A stretch of 64,000 nucleotides of DNA from Trichostrongylus colubriformis (GCA_963978905.1 OZ022261.1:27649686-27713685), one strand, 5' to 3'; numbered from the stretch's first letter, positions 24,190 to 37,574 are shown. Made by a program: numbers and translations. Notes: generated by a model from the sequence alone, not told the origin.

Positions 24190-26490
24190 TCCTGAGATGG
24201 TTTCTCGATCGGAATCCACCAGTTGCCGCCTCCTCCCGCCGACCTGCTCCAAATATGACCTCCACTGCTGGTTTCCACAAAATGCTTGATATATTCAGGA
24301 TTCTAGTGCTAGAGCGGTTTTTGAAGATGAGGATATAAGAATATAAAGATCAGAGAGAACACTTTCAAAACAATATTTGATATACTTACGTAAGTATACG
24401 TACATTATAGGTACTATAGTACAGTTTGAAACAGGAAGCAGTTCCGGGAATAAGCGGATTACACGACAAATGGATATTCGTTAATCCATCCAAAAAGGGA
24501 GTGAAACACTTAGTATTCGCTTTGGTACTAATTGAAGAAGATTAACTAGTTCAATGATCCACTGGTAGCAAGGTAGTTCTCTGGGCTAACGAGGTCACTA
24601 GTCAAAAGATTGTGTACGGAATAATGGTCTATTATTTACTCATTTTGTTGAGTTACACATGATTATTAAAGAGCATGTACAAGGTTTGTGGTGAAAAATT
24701 GAAAAAGGCGCGAAACAATGTCTCGAAATCTCTGACGGTTTGTGGACACATGGGCGCGGCCTCGGAGTGTCTCGGAGTGTAGCGCTCAACTGTGAAGAAT
24801 GACTTTCGTTAAAAAAAAAGAACTATAAAACGATAAAATCTACATCAGCAAAGCACGCGCTAGTGCAGTTCGATAGAACCGATTCCGATAGCAAGTCACA
24901 GAAAATTCAAGGCAGGGGTCATACCTTGTGAAACAGCTGTTCACACGATCGTGCGATCATATGCGTCGACGCGAGCGATCTCCCTTTAGTGCGCTACGCA
25001 TGTGCCGTGAGTAATGACCGACCAGCGTTGCGGAAAGAAAAGAGCATGCTCATAGGAGAGTGCGCATGACGAAGCTACATAACCATGCTATCGCGAGTTG
25101 TGACCTCGGTCTGGAACCGTTTTCGGTGGGAAATGTTGTTTCCTATAAACTTCCTGCAAGGACGGTTGCTAATGTTCCACGGCGATAAATTGAAGGGATT
25201 TTTTAAAAGCTTTTTCACACCTTTTTTGGTAGCAAAAGAAGGTTTCTCATATAATTTTTTGTTCTTGGTGACAAATGGCAGCGATTTTTAAGGATTATTG
25301 GGTGACATAATGTTCGGGCGCGATTCGTACAGTATCAGTACGATCAACATGAGTACAGACGGTATATATATAAAATATACAATATCTCGGAATCAGTTTT
25401 CAATAGCAAATGTACGAGTAGCTATGGACGCACCTTATTCGATTCCATCTATGATCATCCGGAATTATGACGGCATGGAACAGGTGGATTTAGTAGTGTG
25501 TACGACGAAATGAGGCGTCAAGAGGTATCGAAGATTTGGATAATAACTATTAAGCTGCACAGACGCCATGGTCTATCCATAGATCTTTCAAGTCGCACAA
25601 CACCTTCCCCTCCATGTCTGAAAGTCTGCAATACACCCCCACTGGAGAGATTATCTGCTAGAGAAATACTGCACCTTGCACCTCTCCCTGTGCTCTCTCC
25701 CGCACTGCAAAAAACTACCGTCGAGCAAGGGTAATTATTTAGGTAGGAATGAATGGATAGGTGATGGGTTAGTTACCCACTACCCATACGCCAACCCATA
25801 ATCGATTGCATGCGGTTGAGACAAGGAAGACAGAACGCCTGAGGATAGGTGGCCGGGTGAACTGAAAAATGCGCAACTTCGAATGCGGCCCTCTTTCGTA
25901 CCCACCAGAGTACGACTTCTACTAAGGGCCGCTCCCAAGATTGCCCAATTTTCTGCTGTATTCGTAAGATCAGGCATGGCCTGGAACCAATAAGGTTAAT
26001 TCAGTATTTCAAATTCACTTTAGAAAATCTCATTATGGTTTGAAATAACTTCGGGATCGAAGACCACAACAGAAACGTTTGCAAAAATGCACCGTAAAAG
26101 TCCATATCAGCTAATTTTTCGTTTTCTTGTTTCTTTAGTATTCATCCACGCAGGTACCCGTGGATGATACCGCTTCCCACGGCTGATCGGTGAATTTCAA
26201 AGGTGTCTATGTACGTGGATTGGGTGCCAGCGGACCAACGAAAGACTGGCGTTGGCCGGCTTTGTTGTGGATCGCGCCATGCATCAGGTTTCCATCGCCG
26301 ATCCATCAGGTTAAAGGATACACTAATCCCGCGGTCGTCTTAGAATTGTGTGAACAAGGCATCAAGTATCGACCTCGCACCACTGCATAAGTCATGCGCT
26401 GGTTGCAGAAGCTTGATACCTTGCTCGCAGTACCATCACGCGGTACGTATGGATTAAATTTCGAATGCTGAGGGTTGATTTTAATTAAAT
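24190..26490. other. No recognisable gene
   Basis: No exon chain, transposon end or RNA gene could be supported. A small palindrome ACTTACGTAAGTATACGTAC lies near 24385-24405. Confidence 0.45.
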
Positions 26491-26493
26491 GGC

Positions 26494-26904
26494 TTTTGAA
26501 GACACCGGAAGGGGCAAATCTAGCAGAATGTGGAAAGCAGAAAGTAGGGGTGTTCATCAGTGTAACAGACAAGAAAGAAAGAAGTAAAGCGGCAAAAAAG
26601 CGAAAAATGGACCCTCCCCCTTATCTCCCTCTTACCCTCTCTTTCGCGCCCCTCTGCTTCAGCTAGCTGAGGGTAGGCTGCAGACGGTGAGAGGCTAATC
26701 AGCCGCCCGCTAACGTTCTCCCGCCATCGCCGGCAACTCGCCCTGCTGATGGGCTGCAGAACGACACGCCGTGCGACGGGATGGTGATAGGACCCCAAGC
26801 CGCGCTTTTTTAATGCGAGCTTCGCTACACATCACCTCTTTTGAAGTGGAAGGATTCTTTTCACAGAACACGCATTCACAGTTCTCACACCTTCCGATGC
26901 CTTT
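26494..26904 (+). repeat. Dispersed repeat R1, copy 2
   Basis: It begins TTTTGAAGACACCGGAAGGGG and ends CACCTTCCGATGCCTTTAAG, giving the best-preserved terminal inverted repeats of R1. The interior carries CGCTAACGTTCTCCCGCCATCGCC as in copy 1. Non-coding. Confidence 0.8.
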
Positions 26905-27791
26905 AAGTGATAGCTGCTGTGATCCAGAAACAGTGCTTTGAGAGTTGAGAGAGAGAACTGAGAATGAGTATGGATGGTAATTTCCCGTAGAAATGCTTGA
27001 AACACAGTAATGATAGTGATACAATCACAGCAAGTGTAAATCGCGAGTACAAAAAGTAGCGTTTTTAAGTTTTGAAGTGACGGCAACATTAACACCGTTG
27101 TAATCCTTTCATCCATCTAATCAAGCAGTTCTGTGTGTTCGCGGAGGATTATAGGTATAGTGAAATCAGCTCATTGCTATTTTTCAGGAAAGATGTGGCA
27201 TGCACATGTGTGATTGTTGATAACACGTAATATATCGAGATAGATGAGGCATAATGCAGTGAAGTATACGATCTTGACCAGAGTGATTGAGCGCGATGAC
27301 TGGTGATATCAAGAAGTAGCAGACTGGAGGAAATGGATCTCTTAACGGCAAGGGAGCTATATTCGGTGAAACGGCTCTCAGATGATCTGCTGTCAACAGC
27401 TGTTTGCTAATGAAAGTTGGCTTCTGTTTCATGATTCCTGTACTATAGCCTTCATATGATGCCAGAGAATCATTTGTCACGTAATGCCCTACTTGCATGT
27501 GGATTTTGCGTGTAAAAAAAGAGGGATTCCTCTAATGAATCAGGAGGTATGCGGGAGTATGTAAGTGGAGAACGGTTTCAGGAATACTACCCTTCATTAA
27601 TGTGGCTAGTTCAAATGCTCCTAAACTGAATTCCCCAACTTTCAATATCATGAAGTTATCCAGCAAAGACTGGGTACTGGAAGACGAAGAACGGAAGTGT
27701 TCCAACAGATCTCACTTTTCTTTCCATCAATCTCCTCCGATAGGAGTCACATTTGAGTGATAAAAACGAAAAAATAAATAAATTAACATAA
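26905..27791. other. Unassigned stretch with two minus-strand ORFs
   Basis: Minus-strand ORFs at 27116-26832 (hydrophobic TLLFVLAIYTCC) and 27498-27184 (FPPVCYFLISPVIAL) could be membrane-protein exons, but the first runs into repeat R1 and neither has a convincing acceptor/donor pair. I do not call a gene. Confidence 0.25.
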
Positions 27792-27928
27792 GTACAGTCC
27801 ATTTCCCGACGGCTGGCAGGGCGAGGCCTACGGACTTGGATGAACGTGTACCGATCTCTCTCACCCCCACACACTCTCACCCAAGCCTGTAGGCCACGCC
27901 CTGCCAGCCTTTGGGAACTGGACTGTAC
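27792..27928. mobile_element. Palindromic MITE, ACAGTCC family, copy 2
   Basis: The ends GTACAGTCC and GGACTGTAC are perfect inverted repeats. The arms continue as GGCTGGCAGGGCG-GGCCTACGGACTTGG and its complement with few mismatches. At 137 bp it is the shortest of the three copies; its centre holds CACACACTCTCACCC, shared with copy 1. Confidence 0.85.
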
Positions 27929-28069
27929 GTGCCAGGTATGTCAGGTGTGTAAAATAGGTAGGCGCCGCAGAGTCAGGTTTGAGGAGATCCACCTGGGGCT
28001 TCAAAGAAATTTGGCAAAAGGAATGGATACACCACCCGCACGAGCAAAGCCCTCGACACTGGGTCTCCA

Positions 28070-28420
28070 AACCACTGGAAGGGGTAATACCAGTAGATTG
28101 CGGAGTAGTAATTATATAAAAGTTGAGGTGATGGCTAGTGCAAGAGTAAGGGAAGAACGGAATAACATTGTAAACAACGAGCGGGAATTCGAAAATCCCT
28201 CTTCTCCCTCCTTCCCTTTCGCCTCCTCTGCATCCGTAGCCTGTGAGGGTAGATGCAGACGGGTGAGAGACCAAGCCAGTCAGCCGCGAACGTTGCCCCG
28301 CCCTTGCAACAACTCGCACAGCGGATGCGATGCAGCGTGCTGGCAGCGCTGCGGGTCGCGTAAAGACCTCTGCAAGCGCTTTTTTGATGAGAGTTTTCCA
28401 CGAATCATTTCTGTTGGAAT
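28070..28420 (+). repeat. Dispersed repeat R1, copy 3 (diverged)
   Basis: It starts at CACTGGAAGGGGTAATACC and retains CCCTCTTCTCCCTCC and GCGAACGTTGCCCCGCC. The right end has decayed and cannot be placed exactly. A 216-codon ORF runs across MITE copy 2 and this repeat, which argues against it being a real gene. Confidence 0.65.
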
Positions 28421-30157
28421 GGGTGTTGTTCACAGTGAATATGTCTCCCTAGATCTCATTCATGCCGCTTCCCGCGCTTTTCACCTCTGAATGCGAGTGG
28501 AACCATGGTGCCGCGTCGGATAAAGAACCTATGCGAGATGGTGGTGGTACCGTATTTGTGATGGGTAAGGAAGCTCGTGCTCGTTCGGATAAGGATCGTA
28601 GGATTCTTTCACACATCGACATGTGTTATAGTCCACTCAGCCCAAGCAGCATCCACCAAGTCTGGAGGGTCTATTACTGTGGCGTATTTCCTCGAGCACA
28701 TGCATGCTGATGGCGACGCCTGTGTGAGAATTTCACCCCAATTTTCCTCATATATCTCAATTTCAACGAGCAATGATCATGGATGCAGAGTAGAAAGGAA
28801 ATCGAGATGTCTTCAAAGTGCTCCGCTTTTTGTGATGAATATTTATGTTTTATGACATATCGCTCCAGGCATTAGGGTTCTATTTCTAGAAAGTATGTTT
28901 TTCAATAGCTCCATTTAGATAATTTGCCCCTTTGAACGCTTCCACTGCAGGTCCTGAGTAGATTCAGATGCAAATTGAAGAATATTCTGGAGAAGCGGTC
29001 GAGCAAGTCTACTAGGAATTAAGTAACGAAAGTGATAGCAAGGAGGAAGTGAATGCAGACTGCATTTGCTTGCGCCTACTCAACCCCTTGGAATCGTCAC
29101 ACCTTCACCAAATTCCATTTGCATACATTAGTCAGACTGATTACAAAATCTCCTGTTGAGACGCAGGGTAGCCAGATATGTCGCAGGATATTACGTAAAG
29201 TCAAGCGGCAGTTGCATGTAATTGCGTACTCTACACGATCACCGTATCCTCCCACTTTTATTCCGTAATCGCTAATGGGCAGCTGGACATTGTTTCATTC
29301 GTGCGATTCTACTTGTCTACTCTAGTTTAGCGCTCTTCGTACTACTACAAAACGTGGTCACGAATGTGACGTAATCCCAAGAAAGTTAGGATGCTGCTAG
29401 AATTCAGGGAGTTCACACCACACGTTTTCTCCATGTACAGAAAAGAATAAGCATTTTAGCCCAAGCCAAGGTGCTGATGAGCTTTGAGGCTTACGAAGCA
29501 CGTGCCATGTGCAAAAAGTCCTTCATGGGAAAAAGTGGTTCAGTCACTCGCAGCTCCTTCCTCCTTCTCAGGCTCAGGCTGGGCTCACACCCCATAATCA
29601 TATTTGTCATGTTTTCTTCTTTATTTTGTACGCAATATCTCTGTAAGAGGATTTAAACAAATCAGGCAAAAAAAAGATTCGTTGCGTCAAATTTTCGCAA
29701 TTTGCGCCAGATTGCCGTTAACTCGAAAGTGGATGTCATGTTTCAGCGAAAATATTGTTTTACAAAACTCGCTGTTTCTGAGGTTGTGTACTATAATTTT
29801 TGAATTATAAATCGTGCAGTGATGTCTCCTCCACCCCTCGAATCACAATGACTCAGATGAAAATGGGAATTATCGCGATTTCGCAAAAGCCCTGAGGGGA
29901 AAAGACCTGTCCCTTCGGCCGTTATGACTAGGCAAAAATATACACCTGAATACAACATCTTACTAAATGTCCCCATACATGTCACCCAAAAAGGAATCAC
30001 ACAATACTGGAAACAGCCATTACTTACACATGAATTACTTAAAACGAAGCACGGTGTCAGAAATACCCCCGAACAGAGTTCCCATTAGCGATTACGAAAG
30101 AAATATAGGCGCGATTTTACTGTAATCGTAAACTACATGCAATTTCACACAGCTACC
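28421..30157. other. No supported gene
   Basis: Short overlapping ORFs on both strands only. Nothing with a recognisable domain, repeat termini or RNA fold was found. Confidence 0.4.
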
Positions 30158-30452
30158 GTTTGGCTTCGGGTGAGGCTACTTACGCCAGAAAATCGCGTGG
30201 CCGCCCTCGGCGGGCGCGAGTGCCAGTGGCAGGGCATGGCAGCCTTCAAGCGAGACAATGTGGCATGGGTGGAGGAGGCAGGGTGGCATTGGTGCAGGAG
30301 GCAGTGTGGCATGGGTGGAAGTGCAGAGGTGACGCAGCCACGCTCTGCCGGGCTCCCAAGGGCAATCGATTCAGCAAGTCGTACTGGTGGCGCCGCGAGA
30401 GCGACGCCGCGGAGCGATTTTCTGGCGTACGCAGCCTCACCCTTTGGCTTCA
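30158..30452. mobile_element. Palindromic MITE with GCCAGAAAATCGC ends
   Basis: TTTGGCTTCGGGTGAGGCT...ACGCCAGAAAATCGC pairs with GCGATTTTCTGGCGTACGCAGCCTCACCCTTTGGCTTC. The interior holds GGCATGGGTGGAGG-type direct repeats and a GTGGAAGTGCAGAGGTGACGC motif like R5. Overlapping ORFs on both strands reflect the palindrome. Confidence 0.75.
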
Positions 30453-30523
30453 TACGTAATACCCATGGTGCAGTGATCGGTATAGCTTCTGAATTATGTA
30501 ATTGACTGTTGTTGATCATGTAG

Positions 30524-30606
30524 GATCTGCGTTCATCACTAACTGGAACAACTTTCCAGACAATTTTGTCCCGGTGCAAAACCCATGGCTCAGACAATAT
30601 TTTGAG
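30524..30606 (+). CDS. Possible orphan exon, class C receptor-like (tentative)
   Basis: A weak acceptor (GATCATGTAG) and a good donor (TTTGAG|GTAGCG) bound 83 nt that stay open in a phase-1 frame. The segment FPDNFVPVQNPWLRQYFE is vaguely like the NPW motif region of metabotropic glutamate receptor ligand-binding domains. No neighbouring exon could be joined, the minus strand is also open, and MITEs lie on both sides. Treat it as a lead only. Confidence 0.2.
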
Positions 30607-30695
30607 GTAGCGGCTTTTTTTTCTCGCGTCATCTCCGGCAGAAGTTTCGCTGCATTAATGCACAGACACACACGCTTTCAATTTTTTTGATGCAT

Positions 30696-30877
30696 AGGCC
30701 GCCGTCAGAATTTGCGATTTTATGATTTTGCGACTTTGCGATTTTGCGACTCTGCGGTTTTGCGGCATCGCACTTTCGCACGCGAAGTTGCGGCATTGCA
30801 CAAACTTAAGGTCGTAGTATCGCGTGCGAAAATGCGATGCTTCAGAATAGCAAAACCGCAAGATCTGACGGCGGCCT
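30696..30877. mobile_element. Palindromic MITE R4, copy 1
   Basis: Ends AGGCCGCCGTCAGA and TCTGACGGCGGCCT are inverted repeats. The left arm is a string of GCGATTTT/GCGACTTT units, the right arm GTGCGAAAATGCGATG. The TATCGCGTGCGAAA block is shared with copy 2 at 34 kb. Non-coding. Confidence 0.8.
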
Positions 30878-31194
30878 TAGAGGTGATTTTGGTCCAATGT
30901 GGAATATACAAATAGGGATGTTCAGTAGAGTAGCAATAGAGAGAAGGAAATTAAACGGTATGAATCGCTCTTCTTCCACTACAAGTCAAGGACCTTAAAA
31001 TATGCATAGTTAAGTGATTATTCAACTTGTAGTCGAAAGTTAGGTTTCACACTCTCCTACTTGCACTCTTGGCACGATATCAAAAGGTTTAGCTTCGTTA
31101 AATAAGGCACTAAGGAAAACTGGAACTTTACATATGTATGCAGAATTCCCCAACTTTTTTATTCTTGAAACCTCGGCATGATGTTCAGATTATC

Positions 31195-31543
31195 CGTGTG
31201 TGCTGCTCTGCCTAACGAGGTTTTTAGGTGGATCAATTTTATTAACGGCCGGACGTTCCGACCCTTTCGTCGTCTTCAGAGGTCCCGTTGTCCACCGTGA
31301 GTGGTGGGACGTCGCTACTGACTCCTGTTACTATAATGTGCAATTTTTTAGGTCGATTCGTGAAGGCTAAAGCTGGCGAAATAAGTTTTCCAATATGGAA
31401 AAAAACATAATTGTCCATCATTGTACAAAAAAATTGGTTTGCGTTTTAATGTCTTTCCTGGCAAACTTCGACAAAAGGTCGAAACGCCAGGCCGTTAATA
31501 AAATTGATCCACTTAAAAACCTCGGGTGAAAGCAGCACACACG
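31195..31543. mobile_element. Inverted-repeat element with 56-bp arms
   Basis: CGTGTGTGCTGCT...GGATCAATTTTATTAACGGCC at 31195-31250 is the inverse of 31490-31543. The loop shares GTGAAGGCTAAAGCTG...CCATCATTGTAC...AAAAATTGGTTT with 32100-32190. Related GACGATCTCGTC...GTCAGGCCGTCA words occur near 38390 and 54600. Non-coding. Confidence 0.7.
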
Positions 31544-32192
31544 AATAAACTGGAACTTAATTCTCCGAAGATGATCTCGTCAAGAATTAAGGCTGCTGAA
31601 TGAGATTTCTGAAGAGCGTAAAAATTGAATTTGGGAGTATATGAAGTGGACTATGAGTCAAGAGTGAAATTTCAAAAAGAAAAGAGCAGAAGAATGCTGG
31701 GTTCCAATGTTGACCAAGCACTCCAGCAGAGCATTCCACTACGAGAAAACTTTACACTTGAGGGCTGCGGTAGGTCTTACGATCGTGCATGGAGAATGAG
31801 GATACTCGCTCTGTTATGTCTGAAAATCTTGTCCATTCGCACATCATTCAAGGCCACGATTTGAATGAGCACTTGGTGATCAAGCCTAGGCTGCAAAATA
31901 TTCTGAGCCTGCAGCTTGAGATCTCCTTTTCGGAGCTGTCAATATAAACTATTTAGAAAAAAGCCTTAAGGTGCCGAGGCCATTTTCACTGTTCCTACCT
32001 GTAGGCCACGCGTCTTTTCTTAGTCTCCCAGTCGTGCAACACCGCGTGTTGCACTTGGCCACCCAGGACTGTCTTTTCTTGGGGTCACATGAAACTGTCA
32101 GTTTGTGAAGGCTAAAGCTGTCAGGATGCGTCTTCGGATATGGAGAACAACATATCTGTCCATCATTGTACCAGAAAAATTGGTTTACGTTT

Positions 32193-32617
32193 TAAAGACA
32201 CCGGAAGGGGGTAATTTTGGCCTACGGTAGAACAGAAATAGTTCGGACGAGTTCAAGTGGCCGCCATTGCAACGCCTTGGCATGGTGCCAAGAGGTAATC
32301 CTTTTTTACTTTTTTCCTTGTTCTTTCTTATATTGTTTCCAGATGTACTTACATGAATGCTAATGTAGTTGGGAATGGCCACCCCACTGCGCTGGAAACA
32401 GGTACTACAACCAACGTTGTCCCGCGGCCCGTCTCCTACAGCGGACAACTCGGAAAGTCAGTGTGTTGATGCGAATGGGATGCAATACACACCGCAGCGT
32501 CGCGCTTTTGAATCCGGGATTTTCACCGATTATCGCTTCTAACTTTCAGTGTTCGTCACAAAATACTCATTTCCTTGCATCTTCCTCTTGTTTCGAACCC
32601 CATCCGGTTCCTTCAAT
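32193..32617 (+). repeat. Dispersed repeat R2, copy a (uninterrupted)
   Basis: It starts AAAGACACCGGAAGGGGG and ends CATCCGGTTCCTTCAATG. The interior reads GTTCAAGTGGCCGCCATTGC near the left and CACTGCGCTGG in the middle. Its terminal repeats match those of R1, so the two families probably share a transposase source. It carries no insertion at the site occupied in copy b. Confidence 0.8.
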
Positions 32618-34131
32618 GTCACACCTAGGCAAAAATTAAATTTTTGTATAGGCACTTAGGTTCGCAGTCAACAGAAAAGTAATCTCAGTCGAAGTCTCAG
32701 CTGTGGAGGAGAGCAGTTGCTCTGTTAATCTTCAAGTATTTCAGCGGTGATTTCTGGACGACATGCCCGTGGATCCAAACGGTAACCGCCCTGGTCCAAT
32801 TGTCAACGCATGACGTGTCCGACCAATCAACTTTTCGATTCCTCGGCAAATGCATAAATACATGTGCAGTCTTAATCTGCTCGGCAATAAAGCCTTCAGA
32901 GCTACTTGCTATAGTACCGTATGTAGAAGCAAATCCATGTGATTTCATATTTATCCCTTTCTATTTCGGAATGTGCGGCTGTTGCCACTGGTGAAACCTA
33001 ATTAATGACGTATATTCATTTAAAAAGAATTTGTCAATAGCGTACACAGCTCAATTAGGCGCACGTCTCCCCACAGGCGATTCTGAGAAGTACATCCAGA
33101 ACACTCCCAATTTGGCCACGGTTTTAATGCATTTCTACTTCACGTAATATGAATTTGAGGAAGTGATTACGTGGTCATAGTTCCATCACAGGGAAGGTTA
33201 TCAACAAAGATTTCAATCTAATTCCTATCACCAGTCTCAGTACTATTTCAAATTACAATTTCATCTGGAAGTGCACCCAGTTACTTGAATATTCAAATAC
33301 CTTTAAATGAAAATCAATTACAAAATGTCTGAGAATGGCCAGCAGCTGATTTGTGATTTCAGGATTAGTGAACTACTCTATACACATACCTACTATTAAC
33401 GTTTAATATCTCAAAGGGGTCTTCAAACGTTTTTTTTGCGTAGCTTACACACTGGGGCCTGTTGATAGGCTAATTGCAAATGAATAATGCTTCCAAATGA
33501 TTCATTTCGTTTTCCAAAAAATTGAATATTTTGATAACATAGCGTGAGGTACACAGCCATCACAAAATGGAGCGACCCAGACGAGAAGAGACGTAGATAA
33601 GATAAGAGGGAGAAGGGCGCGGAACCCGACACTACACCGACCACATTGACTGGTGGGCGGTGCCGGACCGTCCGAGCCACTTGAGTGAAACCTCAATATC
33701 CTGGCCATTTGAGCCACTTTCAAGGGTTCCTTTCTCTGGAATTCACTGCTACATATAGGTAGAACCAGCCGCTAGGCTTCCGCACAGCGACGCGGATATC
33801 AAAACAGTAACTGTTGTTCTGCGACCCGTCCTCTCCTCCACACTAAAGGTTTCCCCAAGAACGATCGTCAGTTTATAGTCGCGATATTGCGTATTGTCAC
33901 ATAACCAAAACTAATATTGACGATTTGCGACACCTTTTGAATTTTTCTTGTGGATCATCTTAACGGTCCCGAAATCAGCCAAAAAGAGGTGATCGTCGGA
34001 GATTCTTTGAGAGATTATGGAAAAATGACCCCTTTATTGACCCAAAGTTCGGCGGAGTGAGAGCCTCTCACCCATTTCATGTGCACCTCAAATATCAACA
34101 GAAATGAATGACACTACGGAACGATGGATGT

Positions 34132-34352
34132 GTACCTTAATGTCAGGATGCCGCACTGCGGAATGTCGCAAGCGAAGCAATGCGGACGAGCTAAATTGTT
34201 GGGTCCCGAAGCGATTAGAAGTCAACTGCGTATCGCACTCCTAGCATTACGTTGTAATCGTTTTGAGACCCAACTACCGCGACGCGCATAGCTCGCACAC
34301 ACTGTGTCGCACGCCGCTCGCCATCGTGCGGCATCCTGACATTAGGGTACAT
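34132..34352. mobile_element. Palindromic MITE related to R3
   Basis: GTACCTTAATGTCAGGATGCCGCAC on the left pairs with GTGCGGCATCCTGACATTAGGGTAC on the right. The interior CGCATAGCTCGCACACACTGTGTCGCAC resembles R3. A decayed relative lies near 50369-50597, where GCGGAATCCTGACATAAGG is still visible. Confidence 0.75.
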
Positions 34353-34446
34353 ATCCCGGAACGATCGAATGTGGAGAGGTTGTGACAAACAAGGCTAAAG
34401 CCGTTCTAAATCTCTTTCTCGGATAGAACCTAAGCCATCCTCCTGA

Positions 34447-34578
34447 GGATGCCGTCAGACCTTGCGATTTCGCGGTCCGCACACAAAGATGCGGCATCGC
34501 GCAATCTCAAGATCGTAGTATCGCGTGCGAAAGTGCGACATCGCAAAACCGCAAAATCGCAAAGTCTGACGGCGGCCT
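34447..34578. mobile_element. Palindromic MITE R4, copy 2
   Basis: GATGCCGTCAGACCTTGCGATTT pairs with AAATCGCAAAGTCTGACGGC. The central GTAGTATCGCGTGCGAAAGTGCGA matches copy 1. It lies close to the 34132-34352 MITE. Confidence 0.75.
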
Positions 34579-35199
34579 GAGAAATGTTGCACGATTCGAT
34601 ATTTCTCCATACATCGGGATAAGAGGTAATGCATTGCCAAAGGATTAAGAAAAGATAAAAGTCGATCGCCGTGGACATTGAATTGGCAGAAGTCGAACAG
34701 CGTGATGTACACGACATTTCACTCTCGAAAAATTGAAGGTACTACTCTCCGGTTCCAAGATATTCCATGCCTCCCACATAGGTCATGCTATATACATCAC
34801 TTAAAACTACGGTAACATCTTTATATCCGCTTCGTTGGGTAACTGAATAACTTACTGTCTATAGTTATTCGTGAAAACATCTCACTTCCGTGTGTGATGT
34901 ACTGCTACTCTGAATAACACAATGTCAGCACTTTTTTCTGTATTCACCTGTCGCTTATCAGACTTGCATATCTAAGTGCTAGTTGAAGTTGAGTATCACT
35001 TCAGATGCAAAATTCGTCTATTAAATACTATTTTTCTTTTAGAAAATTCACTACTTGAGTCCATTATGAGCATTTCTCATGACGATGATGAGCATTTCTT
35101 AGGTCTTTGGATTTTCATAAATCGATTTCCATATTTTTCAATTTCCACAATCGATATGATTAATTTTCATGATCGATATTTTTCAGTCACGGTACTAGG

Positions 35200-37300
35200 G
35201 TAGATCACAAGAAGACCAAGGCGCTGTCGCGCCGCACCATTCTTGGCTTTGATTAACCACCGTGCGTGTAGCGCTCGCGCTCACAATAGAAATCATACGA
35301 AACCCATTGAAATTGGCCAATCTATTTTTGTGGCGCTGACGCTATATTTTTTGTCAGAGTAGTACGCATTCGCACAGGATTTAGCCTAAGCAATGACCTA
35401 AAGGCAAAAACAGCTCTCGTCGTGGTCAGATTGTTCGACCCGTAGCCAGTAGGCTGTACTTTAACCGAAACGTGAGTGTCAGTTCTGGAGCGTGCAGAGC
35501 CAAAAGAAGCTAGTGCGACTCCATCAAGCATCCCAGGCCGGCCACTCTAGACGTGGTTGTTGGCAGTAACGACGACAACGGTGGCAGCAGCTTGGCAAAT
35601 GAGGCCTACGATTTGTGTGATAATATAAGACAAGGAAGAGATGCCACTGATCAAGGAAACAGGAGATGTCCCAAAGTTCCTCACGATACCATCCAGCGGG
35701 AAGTGCTTCAAAGGCTCGTTTTCACGCGATAATCTCGTCCAAAGCCAGACGTCAGGAGGCATTAATTTTGCAATTTCCGGAGACTAACTTCGGATTTTAT
35801 TCGGTGTTTCTTTCGCCAATTTACTTCACATTATCGAATGCTTCGCCTGGCTCGGTCTGGCTTTCATAGCGGCAACAACAACAAATCCACTTCTTCAATA
35901 ATTGGCACACAGCTATGGAAAAGCAATGTCAGTTCCGAGAAATCAATCCGAGACGAAAAAACAATTATAAGATTGGCACTCAGTAGCTTAGAGCTTAGAT
36001 TTGGAGTTTTTGAGGATATTCTACGAAGAAAAGGTGAGCACCGAGCGGTGAGTGGCGATTGGTCGAATTTTCGCTTCACGGCTCGCAGTGCCGTTAGTAC
36101 ATACGATTCGCTTGGAATTCCGCTCAAGACGCAATGGGCCGGTACTGTAAGGGACCTTTAAAGATTGCAAGTTGAAAGCTTCGGTGGTTCGCTTATGTTG
36201 TGATTGTTTCCACATCGCTTCGCGGACGCGCTTTCACAAGTTGTTGCAGTTCCATGATTCTCTTCGGCTTAACTTTTATGACTTCAAGTCATATTCAATC
36301 GCGAAAAAAAAACTCGCATTCGCCGCGGGTGGCCGTGCAAAAACTTGACTTATCTACAATCACCCAGCTTCGAACTGTATGGCGATAGGCTCATGTAACA
36401 CATTCCGATAGAAATTCATTTACGTAAAGTAAAGCAAATTCCGATTTTGTTACCGCTCACTTGATGGGCTATTAAGGCTGCAAAATTTGACTAATGAAGT
36501 GGGCCAATTAAGGTTGTCAATCCAGAAAGCGCTCACTTATATATCAAAGTTTATAGTTAATCAGGTAACCATCAAAAACTGACCGAAAAGTCATAAAAAC
36601 ACAATGACAACATGTATGAGTCCAATTTCGCGATGTCACTACACTGAAAGAGCCAGTTTGAGATTTACGAGAGCTTGATGATGTGGGCGGAGCAGCAGTC
36701 TCCAGAATAATCACAGCTTTCTCTTAGCGTTCCTTTTCTTCCTCCGACTCAGCGACGTGATAAGTAAGAGCTGTTGTAGTTTTCGGCTGGGTTTCAAATC
36801 AGGAACTCATGACGAAAATTTTTTCAAAACTCAGAATCCAGAAGGAACAACATTGAAGAGCATGAGGTGGAAACTGTATATCGCGGGAGAGTATTTGAAA
36901 ATGCAATAAAAGAATCTTTTAAGTACGTGAAAAGCTCTGTTCTCTTATGCATGATGTTCCCAACCGGGAATTCGGTTGTTTTTTCCCTCGAGGCTTAAGT
37001 GGGCAGCGATTAATCAGAATGAGCTTTGAACTTGTACCACCTCTATCCTCCTAGACCGACGGACGAGCTTACTATAAACAAAATTTTGGAAAACAAAGAA
37101 AAATCGGGGCAAAACTATCCTGAATCAAGGTAAATTGAAGGTGTCCGGCATGAGTTTTTTTTATAAAGACAAAATTTCAGCGTGGGTCTTGTAAGGAAGA
37201 AGTTAGCTAAGAAAATGAGGTCCTACACAATGAAAGATATTGACATCGATACCTCACACATGCAGCTATGGAGGGATGAGTAGTTCAGAAGGAGCCAAAG
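35200..37300. other. No supported gene
   Basis: Several open frames of 60-110 codons overlap on both strands around 35.5-36.2 kb. None gives a recognisable domain or a consistent splice chain. Confidence 0.35.
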
Positions 37301-37552
37301 CGGCATTTTCCCGATGAACGCGGTGAGAAACTCAAGCCAAGAATCAGGCAGTGCGTCGGCACATTTGCCACTGTTGCATCGCATCAACTATGGGTCAGAG
37401 GAATATTCCACAAAACACCTTTGCAGACTATTATATTCAAAAATAAAGGTGTCAAGCGGTTTGCTTGCAAAAAAGATTGAGGAGCCTTCTACGCAGAAGC
37501 TCACGACGAGAAGGATAATACTGACACTCATACTGAGCACATCAAGTGGTAG

Positions 37553-37574
37553 GATGTGCGTGTGTGTGTGTGTG
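37553..37574 (+). repeat. GT microsatellite
   Basis: Alternating GT/TG (GTGCGTGTGTGTGTGTGTGCC) immediately left of, and overlapping, the R3 element. Confidence 0.8.

Noticed and set aside
27840..28490. 216-codon plus-strand ORF
   Set aside because: It crosses the boundary between a MITE and repeat R1, and an overlapping 190-codon frame is open on the other strand.
30137..30597. ORFs of 122 and 150 codons
   Set aside because: Both run through the 30158-30452 palindromic MITE.
30720..30790. Short GCGATTTT repeats as a CRISPR-like array
   Set aside because: The units are 8-9 bp without spacers and form one arm of a palindromic MITE in a eukaryotic genome.
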